This document shows positions 1 through 12,013 of a stretch of DNA of 64,000 nt, in pieces. Each line of letters begins with the position of its first letter. Position 1 is the stretch's first letter. The stretch is taken from contig CM077593.1 in assembly GCA_039654915.1 (NCBI GenBank), positions 113,075,413-113,139,412 of the forward strand, given 5' to 3'. The notes below the pieces were generated by a model. It was not told where the DNA came from, ran no database searches, and saw only the letters and a program-made list of their open reading frames with translations. Made by a program: the position numbers and the translations under genes. Origin of the DNA: Aquilaria yunnanensis. Its lineage: Eukaryota > Streptophyta > Magnoliopsida > Malvales > Thymelaeaceae.

Positions 1-94
1 CGACAAAACTTGAAAATTGGATAACGCCTCAACATATTCTTGGGCAACTCGCGGGGCCATTACGTAGTGTGTTTCTAAGGGCAAATTCAATACA

Positions 95-520
95 TTTGCA
101 GCTTACTACCGCATCTCGAAATGCTATGATGAAGTGGTGGAACTGATATATGGATATCTGCGAGTCCCTAGGCATTCCTTTGTTGCTTGGCTGGTCACCA
201 ACCATCGACTGGCTCATGAGCTTCTATTCTTATGTGCATCCTGGGTGTCTCTACGTCTGTGTGGAGTACTAGTGTCTCAGGATCGCCCGTCCTGCGTATG
301 ACTTTTTTTTCCTGTTTGTCTTCCCCAGTATTTCGTCACTGCATTGATATGGATACCCTGCGGCAATCTTCCTGTGAGTCTGGTACTGCTTCGTTGCATG
401 GTTTCAAAGGTTGTGAAAGGCAAGCGAAGCAAAGATACAGCACAACTTCAACCATGCCAAACTCTGAGACTCACAACATAGGGCCGCGTCCCAAGCTGTG
501 TAATGCACAGCCATTTTAAT
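95..520 (+). pseudogene. Decayed LINE reverse-transcriptase C-terminal (zf-RVT) remnant
   Basis: On the plus strand, bases 161-211 read VPRHSFVAWLVTNHRL. This resembles the start of the zinc-binding domain (zf-RVT) that follows the reverse transcriptase in plant LINE elements, where a proline-arginine-histidine motif leads into a tryptophan-rich helix. The frame continues to a cysteine near 296 and then stops. A shifted frame around 390-440 contains VVKGKRSK, which resembles the lysine-rich segment further along the same domain. Several frameshifts and stops mean it is not coding. The upstream part of the element lies outside the window. The call rests on motif resemblance only. Confidence 0.45.
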
Positions 521-677
521 TTCTATTGTTGGGGAGACTTCCAAGCCTAAAACCTGTTACACTAGAGCTCAAGCCCAGCCAAGATCGGCTCATGAACACC
601 TCCAGTAGTATTGCTAATACGACACTGACTCAACGAATGAAACATGAACAGAACATGTCAAAATTTTGCTGGTGGAT

Positions 678-2094
<1,417 letters not shown>

Positions 2095-2517
2095 ACTGCT
2101 TATCGATCTCAGCTTCCTGTTCTTTTCTGGCTCTCGTCTCCTTCAGGTTTTGACTCTGTTTTTAACTTAGCCATAATTTTCCCAATTACCAGCACGGCAG
2201 CACCGGCAAAGAAATTTTTCTTGATGCCAAAATTTTCGGTTTCCAGCTTTCTTGGACCCAAAGGAGGGCTTTTCACTTAGTAGCTAAAATTACAATTCCA
2301 CTCTTTATTGTTTGGTTTTAAGCAGTCTTTTTATTCCTCAAGTTTGGAAGCCTAATCTTACCCCCTACGTTTTTATATTATTGACATCAAGTTTGAACAT
2401 CAAGATAGTTCCCTTCTAAACTTTCTATCTTTCAACAGAAGAACCTTACCATACAGAAACTTCCACTTGCAACCCTGCGTTCACCACGTAACTCTGTGGA
2501 TTAATTAACTTCATTAA
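2095..2517. other. Upstream region of the Nudix gene
   Basis: This AT-rich flank holds the promoter and 5' untranslated region of the minus-strand Nudix gene. A pyrimidine-rich tract (2101-2170) lies just upstream of its start codon. I see no ORF or clear TATA box. Confidence 0.4.
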
Positions 2518-2850
2518 TTAATTCATTTTAACTTAAGTTAATTTAATCTAAAATGATATATTTTTTTTCAGAACCAATTTCATTTGAAAGTTAATATCAT
2601 GTAGATGTAATAATCCATTGGAAAATAAATTTTCATGGAGTTAATAAATTTGTATCAATTTTTTATTTTTAGGCATTAAAAAAGAAAATTTTCTAAAATT
2701 TTAATAAGATTATAAAAATTATATTTTCAATGGATTATTAGACATACATATTATTGATGTTCAAATGAAATTAGTTTCAAACAAAAACAAAAGTAAAAAT
2801 AAAAATAAGTCAATTTAAATTAAATTGACTTAAGTTAAAAAAAATTGGCA
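2518..2850. mobile_element. Palindromic MITE, family A copy 1
   Basis: The ends are inverted copies: ATTTTAACTTAAGTTAATT on the left, and the reverse complement of TTGACTTAAGTTAAAA on the right. The interior is also roughly palindromic, centred on a GGCATTAAAAAAGAAAA segment near 2672-2690. The same left end, central segment and right end occur at 35319-35660, and the left half at 58605-58830. No open frame is present. It looks like a hairpin-forming non-autonomous DNA transposon; the superfamily is not clear because I could not fix a target duplication. Confidence 0.7.
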
Positions 2851-3627
2851 TTATCAACTCCATATGATTAACAATTTAAATTAATTACATCATAGGGTGA
2901 GCAAGTGTTCAAGACTAAGTGAGATTAATTTTAGTTGAAAAATATTTATATATCTTATTTCCAATGGCGATAAGGAGAACTTATGATCTCTTACTAAGGA
3001 TTCATCTGTTTTGGATCTAGCCGCTTTTCCACCTCTTGAGCCATGTCACTCGGTAGAGGTTGGTTTTGTGTGGTAGCATATCTCCCTTTGCATCTAACAG
3101 CTACTGCTCTTGTTTTTAGTGTTCTTTCAGAAAAGTAGGCTTTGGGAGGTTATTGATGTTGCTCCTTTTGGATATGTTTTTTGTTTTAGTCCACATAATA
3201 TTCTTCTTTCAATATTTATCGGTAAAAGAAGACACATGGCTGCCTAGACTTAATTTCTCGATAACCGTTGGGTAGGACAAGTCCCCCATCTGGGCCACCT
3301 CACTGGAATAGTCATTGCATGCGGTCTATCGGTACCATACACCCACTGATGGCATCGTGGTTGAGGCATTGATCAGTGCTTGCACTGACACCGCAATGAG
3401 GCCGAAGGTTCTCTGCATGCTCCCAGGCCTTAATTTATTGTCTTATTATTCTCCACATACTCTCAACAGCCGCTTGGCCTCAGCGCAGTTTGAATCCAAT
3501 ATGCTGTGGCTGGGTATGTTTAGCAACACCTTCGTGGTAATGTCCCTCACAAGGTCCTCAAACACGTTGCTCTATCTCCATTCTTGTATATTGCATGCTA
3601 CAAATATGTAGTGACAGACCTAGGTTT
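2851..3627. other. Intergenic, no gene recognised
   Basis: Bases 3000-3600 are less AT-rich than their surroundings and contain a 98-codon open frame (3315-3611, +) that matches no family I know. The composition suggests a decayed gene fragment or transposon interior. I see no splice-supported gene. Confidence 0.3.
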
Positions 3628-3632
3628 TTTAT

Positions 3633-4984
3633 TGTTGGATTTGTTCTAAGCTAATATTTAATTTTGATGGTGACAAGTGCATTGTTTTATTGTGTTTAAT
3701 CTCATTTTATTGGGTCAAAATAGATCTGTTAAAGTTGTCTTTGATTTCCAAGTATTTCAATTGTTAGTTCACAAATTTTGTTTTAAGAAAACTAATTTTT
3801 TAAGAGAAGTTAGTAGATCATCAATTTATATTAATGTTTGAATCAAGTTTAATTTCCAAATTTTTCTAAGTTGTTTCAAGTTTAATCCATTAAAGAAACA
3901 GTTTAACATATCTTTTTATCACCTAAGTATACCCAGCTCCCAAGTTTATGTTTTAATGTGTTAAAATGCTTTAATTTGAAGTCTTGAGCTACTGGTTATT
4001 TTTTAGACATCAGATAATACATTAAACTTTGGTTTTAATTTGTTAACTGGAAGTCTAAAAACTTCTACCCAAATTCTTTGACTGGCGTGATTTCAGCCAA
4101 ATTTTGAAATATGACTTGGATGAATTAGAGGATACCACCTGGACAGTCTGACAGAGCATTTAATGGTTTTTTTCTAGCTATTTTTTACCGTTGAATGATG
4201 AAATCAAGTTTAACGTGTTAAACCCAGAACTTAACATGAAATCTAAAGCTTTTCTTGCATAAAAAACAAAGTAACGGTCACCAGTTTTTCAAAAGCTTTT
4301 CCAAACATCTCTAGCAAATATGCAACAATTCCCTTGCCCTCAAATGAGTATAAATTCGTAAAGAAACACTTTGAAAAGAACTCTTGGCTATTAGAATTGA
4401 GAATCCATCATCTAGATCAAATGAAGTATGCCAAATTTGAGATTTGCCAAGAGAGTTTGTGCTTTCACTTGTATATCTAGCAAGAGTGCTATTGTTTGAG
4501 CTTGTAATATTGTAAGCACCATTTGGTGAGATTAAGTTAGTAAAGTTTCTAGTTAGCCTTGAAAAAAACTAGTGAGTGTTGGTGGTGGAGAGAGCTACCA
4601 AATGAGTGTGTGTCTTTATGTACTCTTGACATTTATAGTAAAGAAGAAAACTCTCAAGTAATGAACTTGATGAGAGAAGTAGGCTCTCAAGAGGAGAGAC
4701 TGAACCTCTATAAAAATTTTTGTGTGCAAGCTTCTCGCCTTCTACTTGCTTAATCATTACTTGGTGATTTGTCTTCCTCATTAGTTAAAGTTGTTTGTTT
4801 TAAAAAACGCTTCAAAGCAAGCGTTCAAAGAAAAATTTAGGATCATTGTGATAGTCATCTTCTGGTTAGAATATGTTTATTTGAGTTCCTTAAATTGCAT
4901 TTTGGATTAAAAGATTAAAATCTCATTTTTTGTGATTTTTAAAATTCAACCAATTCACCCCCTCTTGGTTGCACTTAGCCAACA
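3633..4984 (+). mobile_element. Solo LTR (Copia-type), 1352 bp
   Basis: The element starts TGTTGGATTTG and ends TTGGTTGCACTTAGCCAACA, so it has the TG...CA ends and TGTTGG/CCAACA inverted termini of a retrotransposon LTR. It is flanked by a perfect 5-bp target duplication, TTTAT, at 3628-3632 and 4985-4989. The 3' end contains CAATTCACCCCCTCTTGGTTG, a sequence common at the end of plant Copia LTRs. No gag, pol, primer-binding site or second LTR follows directly, so this is the product of LTR-LTR recombination that removed the internal region. Confidence 0.88.
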
Positions 4985-4989
4985 TTTAT

Positions 4990-5639
4990 AAATGATAAGC
5001 CAGAACAAATTTTATCCTAAACTATAGTTCTTATAAAGGAATTTGACCAATTTTAAGGAGGGGTTCAAATGCATTTACTTTTAAATTTTAAAGTAAATTA
5101 TAAATATTCTACAATTTTAAGGGAAGTCGGGCCCTTGCTCGCTCCCTTTAATTATGCCCTTGCGGATGTGATGGGGTGGTATTCATATGGAGGGAATGAG
5201 GGATTAAGCACTTAGTACGCATAAGCCTCTAACTTTTTACTATTGATCAATCAAGTCCCTCAACAACCAATAAATCAATCCAGCACATGAAAATTCAACA
5301 ATGTTCAAAACCTTGTGCACCAATTATGGCAACACAAAAGTATGGGGGACAGAAAATGAAAATAAAATCTAGGTTATTAATTAAGCTAAAGTGGAAAGAT
5401 GTGTGATGGATGGAGAATTTTAGTAAAATTTACATCACAAGTGTAAAAATGGATGTCACCAGTGAAGAATTTTTCACATCTAAATGACTAGCAAAATGTG
5501 TAGTCTGACGGGGCCTACAAGCTATAACAAAGATTATTTGTTTTAGTGGGGTGACACCGACTATTTGTTTTAGCGGGGTAATACCGATAAACCACTCTTC
5601 TAGTTCACCTCAACTATAGCCTATATGTGGTTTTGGAAA
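4990..5639. other. Intergenic, no gene recognised
   Basis: AT-rich sequence between the solo LTR and the foldback element. A short direct repeat occurs near 5525-5590, where GACTATTTGTTTTAGCGGGGT echoes the preceding ATTATTTGTTTTAGTGGGGT. No open frame or RNA gene is visible. Confidence 0.35.
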
Positions 5640-7347
5640 ATTTTAAAATGCTTAAAATGTGTGGTCCCTAACCTTTCCATGTTGTTCTAAACGGGTCTCC
5701 AACCTTTATTTTATCCTCTTAAAGTCCCTAAAATGCTTATTTTTGTCCCAATTGTAGTCATTTCATTACTTTCATGATTAACTTTAATAGAAATTTTGTA
5801 AAAAGTGACAAAATTGGTCCAACATTTTCTTATTCCCACTCAAATCACCGTCAACCTAGTAAATCACTACTTCAACCACCATCTTCATCTCTCTCCCTCA
5901 TTTGCTATCTCTCTTTTAACCTCATGGTGTTTGTCATATGAGACATAAGCTTTGACGAAAGCTATGGATGAGTTGTCTAACTCGACCAGTGATATAAACT
6001 TTTTTGTTTCGTTCAAATCTTTAAAATCAAACTATAGGAAAAACGAGACAAACATACAAGAAAATATCCAAATATTTCTCTAGAAAACTTCTCAAATACC
6101 AGGTGCTTTGGGCACCATGGACTCCAACATTGAAAACCCATTAACCGAGTGGCTACATTCTTGTTACTCTAGCCCAACTAGCAAGAATCTTCAGGTTTAA
6201 CGTTGGAAGTGAGATCAAGATCTTTCGGCTACCGGCATTGGACCTCAGATTGGACTCATCGGTGGTGGGAGCTACAAAATTCGTTGGGCATTTTGATGAC
6301 ATCCGAAGCAAATATTCTGATTTGTGTTTTTCTTGATGACAATCATAGGATTGAATTCGAACTAAGTGAAGTCAATCGCTAGGGCATGAGCCCTTAGCTC
6401 CACAAAGCATTCTGCCACCTTACACATCAACTCCTAGTAGCAAGAGCACGCTGATAGCTCATAGCTTTGTCACCGCCTCCACCATTGCACCAAACCGTCT
6501 CAAACTCGACCACCACACGACAATTCCCCTCGGCCAAGCATAGTGCCAGCAGCATCTTTGTGACAGGTTTTACCTCACTTGGCTTTTCAAATTCAAAACA
6601 ATCCTTTTTGCATAAGTTTGGGCAGGCAAGTGAGGTTAGATGGCGGGTTGAGAACTAGGCATCGCTCGAATCCTAGGTATTGGATTGAAACCTAGGCCTA
6701 GAATCAAATTCTGTTGCAGGTGAATTGAGGAAGTAAGTATAGGGAATTTTCTTTGGGTGAAGCTGTAGGATGTTAATAAAGATAAGAAAGAGGATGATGA
6801 GGAAGACTTTGGATGGGTTGAACATTTTTTCAAGGTCAAAGGTGGAGAGTGAAGCAAAGGGGCTAGGGGCTGGGAAAATGGGGATGGGATGAGAGGGAGG
6901 GTGAAAGAAGAGATAGTGGTTGAAGTGCTAATTTATTAGGTTGAGGGTGATTTTAGTGGGATTAAAAAAATGCAAAACCAATATTGTCATTTTTTACAGA
7001 ATTTCTATCAGAGTTAATCATAAAAGTAATTGAGGGATGACAATTAGGTGGGTCAGATCAGGTTTGAATCGGGTCATTCAAGTTCAGGTTTAATCAAGTT
7101 AGCATGTATTTGGGTCCAGGTCGGATTATTTGGGTTCGGGTTTAGTAGATTTCGGGTTCATGATAGGTCAAACCAGATTTATTTGGATTCAAATTTAATC
7201 AGTCAGGTTATTGGATCTTAGACCAAATTCAACTTGATTATTAGGCTTACTCAGTTCATTGACGCATAAGCAGAAATAGCTGAATCTATTCAATTTTTTT
7301 GTTTAATTTTGATTAAAATTTAATTTGACAAGACATAAAAAATAATA

Positions 7348-7638
7348 CTCCCTCTGTCCCAATTTAAATGAAATGTATTCCTTTTTGGGTTGTCCCAAAA
7401 GATTGATGAAATATTTCCTCTTTTGAAAAAGTTTAAATAATTATATTATTTTTTTACACAAAACCCAATAAAGACTCTTTTTTTAATCTTCACACAATCT
7501 CTCACTGCACAAAACCCAAAAAAGAATCTTTTTTTTATCATTATTTAAACTTTCACTATATAAACAAATAACACAAATTACATACACTTTAATCTCCGTA
7601 CCCAGAGAAACGTTTCAAGTAAATTAGGACAGAGAAAG
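7348..7638. mobile_element. Stowaway-type MITE
   Basis: The left end CTCCCTCTGTCCCA and right end GGACAGAGAAAG are inverted copies, flanked by TA on both sides (7346-7347 and 7639-7640). That is the terminal motif and TA target duplication of Stowaway (Tc1/mariner) elements. At 291 bp without coding capacity it is non-autonomous. Related ends appear at 7848, 52343 and 58066 (inverted). Confidence 0.75.
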
Positions 7639-7847
7639 TATAAAATTTATGAAGATATATTAATATATAATTTCTTTAATAAAATACTTTCTCTGTGGCA
7701 AGTTTTTTGTAACATTCACTATTTAATAATTAATCTATAATTTTTTATTTTCAACATTTTAGTATATAAATGAAAAATGATTATATTAATAAAAAAAGAC
7801 CTATAGTTTCAAAATACATATTTTTAAAATTTTTTCTAACAAATAAT

Positions 7848-8152
7848 CTCCCTCTGTCTCATTTTCTTTGCTTCATTTAACTTTTCTGATGAATTTGACT
7901 TGAATGTATTTATATTATTGTTTGTTAAAAAATTAAAAAAAATTATATGTTTAAAAATTATAGGCCTTAATTTATCATTCATGTATAAAAATTTTTTATT
8001 TACATATTAAAATTTTGAAAACAAAAAATTATAAATTAATTGTTAAAATATGAATAATACAAAAAATTTAAGACAGAGAGAGAAATATGAATAAATTCAA
8101 TTCAAACTACTCGAAAAAGTCAAATATTTCAAATAATATGAGACGAAAGGAG
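7848..8152. mobile_element. Stowaway-type MITE
   Basis: It starts CTCCCTCTGTCTCATTTTCT and ends ATATGAGACGAAAGGAG, an inverted pair of Stowaway-like termini about 305 bp apart. The interior is AT-rich without a coding frame. It lies in the same host repeat as the element 200 bp to its left. Confidence 0.65.
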
Positions 8153-8690
8153 TACTGTAATTTGTAAAACCTAATTATTCTCATCTCTCTATCACCGTTT
8201 CACTAATCGTATCCTATAGCTCTCACTCGCTCGCTCTATAACACAAAACAGATCAATAGAATAGAAAAACCTCATTTACAGAATAGAAGAAACTCATTTA
8301 CAAAATTTTTGCCGACCATATATTTTATAATGACTTAAGTTAAAATCGAGTCTTGTCGAGTTTAGTCATCGGGTTATTTTGAGTTCATATTAGGTCAGGC
8401 TCAGGTTTGGGTTTTATCGGGTTTTACTTCAACTAAGTTCGAGTACAATTGGATTCGGGTAATTAACTTTTCTTATCAAATTAGGTTAAGTCAGTCTTGA
8501 GTTCGAGTAGGTCAGGTCATTTTTTCGAGTTAGGTCAAATTTTATTATTACTAACGAAATGACCACAATTGAAACAAAACTAGGCAGATTAGAAGCTTTA
8601 AGATGACAAAATCAATGTTAATGATTTATTTAGGATAATGTGAAAAGGTTGGGAAACACAAAAGAAATTTGGAAGATAATACTTCAAAAT

Positions 8691-9276
8691 ATACTAAATG
8701 TACGTACTTTTAATTGACTCTGTGTGCTATGATTTTTATAATTTGGAAAAAGTGAAGAAAAATTCTAAAAATATTAATTATTTCTTAAAAAAAAAAAGAA
8801 GAAAACTTTTCAAATGTTAAGATCGAGTATCAAATTTTAAGTTGCATTAATTAATTTACACAAAAAAAGGACGGAAAAATGAAAGTTAACTACTTCTTTT
8901 AGATATACCAACAGATCGAATAGAATCGAACATCTTCATGTATTTATATTGACCTATCATTTCGATTAGACTGCTATGACTTAGAGGTGGAAAACATTTT
9001 CGTTTCTTTACCTAATTTCTTTTTCCTGTAAAAGCATGATTCTGCTACATATATATTTTCAGGACATAGAAAAGCTTGTTTTTGAAAATCTTTAGAGAAT
9101 CCGTATCACGACATGCGCAAGGCAGGTAAGTGATAAGAAGTTTAGAGGTGAGAATAGGATCATTAAATGCCATCTGAAGTTCCCACTACAGTTGGTAGCG
9201 GGTTTAAATGTACTGGACTGAGATGACAAGTTCTCCAAATTCTTAGGACCGAAATGGAGATTTTGTGGGAAGGTAC
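8691..9276. other. Intergenic, no gene recognised
   Basis: AT-rich sequence upstream of the tRNA 3' side. I see no open frame, repeat or RNA gene in it. Confidence 0.35.
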
Positions 9277-9282
9277 AAAAAA
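9277..9282 (-). terminator. Pol III terminator of the tRNA gene
   Basis: Six A residues on the plus strand form a T6 run on the transcribed strand, about 8 bases past the tRNA 3' end. This is the standard RNA polymerase III stop signal. Confidence 0.75.
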
Positions 9283-9290
9283 GTCAACCA

Positions 9291-9364
9291 TGGTCCCGGC
9301 GGGGCTCGAACCCGCGACCTTCGGCTCATAAGACCAACGCTCTAACCAACTGAGCTACGGGACC
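9291..9364 (-). tRNA. tRNA-Ile(UAU)-like gene
   Basis: The minus strand folds into a full 74-nt cloverleaf without intron. The acceptor stem GGTCCCG pairs with CGGGACC; the D arm is GCTC..GAGC, the anticodon stem TTGGT/GCCGA, and the T arm GCGGG-TTCGAGC-CCCGC. The B box GGTTCGAGCCC and an A box starting TAGCTCAGTTGG are intact. The anticodon loop is CTTATGA, giving anticodon TAT at 34-36, hence isoleucine. Base 37 is G, whereas tRNAs reading A-starting codons normally have A37, so isotype identity should be checked. The 3' CCA is not encoded, as expected for a eukaryotic gene. Confidence 0.87.
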
Positions 9365-9462
9365 TGCTTGATGTCGGGTCCTCTTTTTATTTATTCAGAT
9401 TTATTTATCAGCCAAAACACTCACCTTCTGCTAACTTTATTAGAGGGTTGGTATAATTTAAA

Positions 9463-9919
9463 GGGAAAGTGATAATTACCCTCAAAGGTTTGCCCTAACC
9501 TATAGTTTAACCCATTTATTTTTAAAATCTATACTTTGCTCCTAATTTTTATTACATTGTCCGATAACAATATCTAAAATCAAAGTTTAAACTATACGAT
9601 AGTTATTTTCTAATAATTTTAATCTCTCCAATATTTTTTAAAGTTAGTATATATTATAAATTATTATTTTTTTTTCTTTCTGTAAATGGATTTTTCTTCT
9701 TGTAAATGTATATCAGTATCTTTCAAAGGTCAGTTAGTTGTGAAAAAAATATAAAAATTTTGAAATTACTAAAACATGAATATTAGCCAGTTTAAATTAG
9801 GGTTTCAGAAATTGTTGTCAAATATTATAGAAAAAGGAGGGATAAAGTGTAGGTTTTTAAAAATAGAGGAGGCAAAGTAAAAGTTAGACCAAATTACAGG
9901 GGATTTTTGTAATTTTTGC
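9463..9919. mobile_element. Mutator-type MITE, family B copy 1, perfect 9-bp TSD
   Basis: The element starts GGGAAAGTGATAATTACCC and ends with the inverted partner ...TTTTTGTAATTTTTGC. It is flanked by the perfect 9-bp duplication TAATTTAAA (9454-9462 and 9920-9928). A 9-bp duplication is characteristic of Mutator-like transposition. The 457-bp interior is non-coding. Homologous copies lie at 20752-21228 (opposite orientation, in the NCL intron) and 63343-63774. All share the internal TTTAAATTAGGRTTTCAG and TTTTAATCTCTCCAATA-like segments. Confidence 0.85.
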
Positions 9920-10305
9920 TAATTTAAAACCATCCGGCAAAAAACCATATATAACCACAACAAATGAAACGTAATTCAAGTTCCATTCATTAGTTATTTA
10001 CACAGGCAACCTCAACTCCATTTTTGTTTCTTATTTTGAAAACATTCTAATATCGTGTTTGGAAGTCAATGTTCTGATGCCTTAGAATAAAAAACTCTGT
10101 GTCAAAAGATAAGATGACGCAAAATTAGAAATTATAAATAAAATTTACATTCAGGCTGGATAATGATAGGATAAATTTTAAATTCATATTGTATCCTACC
10201 AACATCCATCCCGTGCTCTTATAATTAAAATCATGTCCTACCCGAATCTATTTATAATTGACTGCTTGCTTTTCCATTATTATGAATATAACTCATCTTG
10301 TACCA

Positions 10306-10540
10306 TCCTCCATCTGTTTCACAAAACAACATTTTTACTATTTACAGCAATTACTTTATAATTTTATTTTTTTTAAAATTTATTATAAAAATTTTATATG
10401 AAAATGAAACTTTAAATATTATAGTTTCTAAATATCATTTTTAAAATTTTTTTTAATACATATTAATATAAATATATTCAGGTTAAATTTTAATCAAAAA
10501 ATGTAAAATGATCAATTAATGTGAAACTAAAAGAGTAGTT
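10306..10540. mobile_element. Stowaway-like MITE, degenerate
   Basis: The left end CTCCATCTGTTTCACAAAAC has an inverted partner near 10522-10540 (TGTGAAACTAAAAGAGTA). Size (about 235 bp), AT-rich interior and termini agree with a decayed Stowaway. Confidence 0.55.
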
Positions 10541-10958
10541 CTTATAATAATTCTAAATAGGGAAGAATCTAGAAATTTGTTCCTATGAGGTCCGTATATA
10601 ATTATTATTTCATATATAATATACCTATAAAAGTATAATATAAAATTTTAATTTATTTTCAATGTATTTATGGAAAAATTAATTTTAATTAATCATTTTT
10701 ATTTCATTTTACTTATTTTCTTAAATTAATATGATCATTTAATAAATTTCAGTGGATCTATCTAAAATTTTCTTAGTTTATATTTTTAAAAAAAATTAGT
10801 AGCGTTCATGGACCCCGCAAAATTATTCATAGATCCGTCTATGATTCGGAGTATATAAAAGAAATATACGTAGAGTATTGATGGTGCCTTTATTGAATTG
10901 TTATTTGGCATAGTTACAAATCGATCACTTAACATCTTATTTATCAACTAAATAACCT

Positions 10959-10979
10959 ATATATATATATATATATATA
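10959..10979. repeat. (TA)n microsatellite
   Basis: About ten uninterrupted TA units in intergenic DNA. Confidence 0.9.
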
Positions 10980-12013
10980 ACACAGATATAACATAGCAGC
11001 ACGATTCACGATTTTTGAATCGTACACTTTTATTCAATATTCAACATCCTCTTAATTCTAATTTCATAGATGAATTGGACTGTGTACCAAATCACACAAT
11101 TCACTTATGTTTCTTGATTCAATTTATGATTCATTTAACGTTTCATCAATTCACAAAAAATTAGCATTTTCCAAAATCAGTAAAAAAATAAAATAAAATT
11201 ATTTTTAGACTTGAAAATGAGTTTTGTACGCAAACTAACATACATTAAAGATATGCAATTTAGTTATTTACATAAATATTGGTTAGTATCATTTATCATA
11301 TCTCTAGAGTTTTTTTAACATTCTTCAATGTTTTATTTTTTTTAGAAAAAATAATATAACTGTATGCAACATTTTTTTTATAAACCATATATCATTAGTG
11401 TTTGATGAGCCTTATATCATAGTATATTATTAGCTATAATATTTACCAAATTTTATTATTAGGTCGAACTCCCAATTCTAGATTCACAAAATTGGAGTTA
11501 ATTTCCATTTTTTGATTTAAATCTCGATCTAACGACTAGGGCCATAAGTCCTAAAATTTACTGAAGTTTTAAATATTTTAAAACATTTTTATGTTATCTT
11601 ATATGAAATAACAGTCCAATTTACAACCATAAAATTTCATATTTCACATTTATTAGATACTTTTTCTCTGAATAATATTAAAGGTAAATATTTTGTTATT
11701 GAAAAATAAATTACATAACAAACTGTTATCGCTAGATTGCAACAATTAGATTTTAGAATTTTAATAAATAAACAACTTTTGTAGAAAAAAAAATCCTATT
11801 CATTTGACTTTTTTTTTTCTTTTGTTTCTTGCTAAGTCATATTATGTTTTAGTTGTTTATATTAACTAACATGAACAAATTGTATTATTAGGACTTATAG
11901 TATCGAATACTAGAAGTTTTAATATCAAAGATTAAACGATTTAGAACTTAAATGTATTATATAGGACTTATTATAGTACTAAAATTTTATGACTTGTGAC
12001 ATCTTTGATCCTA

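Larger units (their letters stand above)
7046..8560. mobile_element. Repeat rich in GGGTTCGGGT motifs, inserted in the foldback arm
   Basis: The first 230 and last 210 bases are built from degenerate GGGTC/GGGTT/CAGGT words. Such sequence is common at the subterminal ends of plant non-autonomous hAT-like elements, as in the clearer copy at 34302-34888. It interrupts the right arm of the older foldback element, and itself contains two Stowaway-like MITEs (7348-7638 and 7848-8152). I could not define exact ends or a target duplication, so the superfamily is a guess. Confidence 0.45.
5640..8690. mobile_element. Long-inverted-repeat foldback element, right arm split by a later insertion
   Basis: The left arm (about 5640-5855) reads GTGTGGTCCCTAACCTTTCC... 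and runs through TTGTCCCAATTGTAGTCATTTCATTAC to the TTTTGTAAAAAGTGACAAAATTGG region. The inverted right arm occurs in two pieces, 6945-7045 and about 8560-8680. Placed together, they restore the complement of the left arm across a single breakpoint inside the AAAGTAATGAAATGAC segment. The interior (5860-6940) contains pyrimidine-rich sequence and small open frames that I cannot identify. The arms resemble those at 43527-44996, so both belong to one family. The insertion that split the arm is listed separately. Confidence 0.7.
9929..12004. other. AT-rich intergenic DNA with MITE scraps
   Basis: Two kilobases of very AT-rich sequence without a supportable gene. It contains a Stowaway-like element (about 10306-10540) and a TA microsatellite. 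The rest shows no coding frame longer than a few dozen codons. Confidence 0.4.

Noticed and set aside
5640..8690. Repeated GGGTTCGGGT words considered as a CRISPR-like or telomere-like array
   Set aside because: The words are irregular and degenerate with no fixed spacer or period; they fit transposon subterminal sequence in a plant genome.
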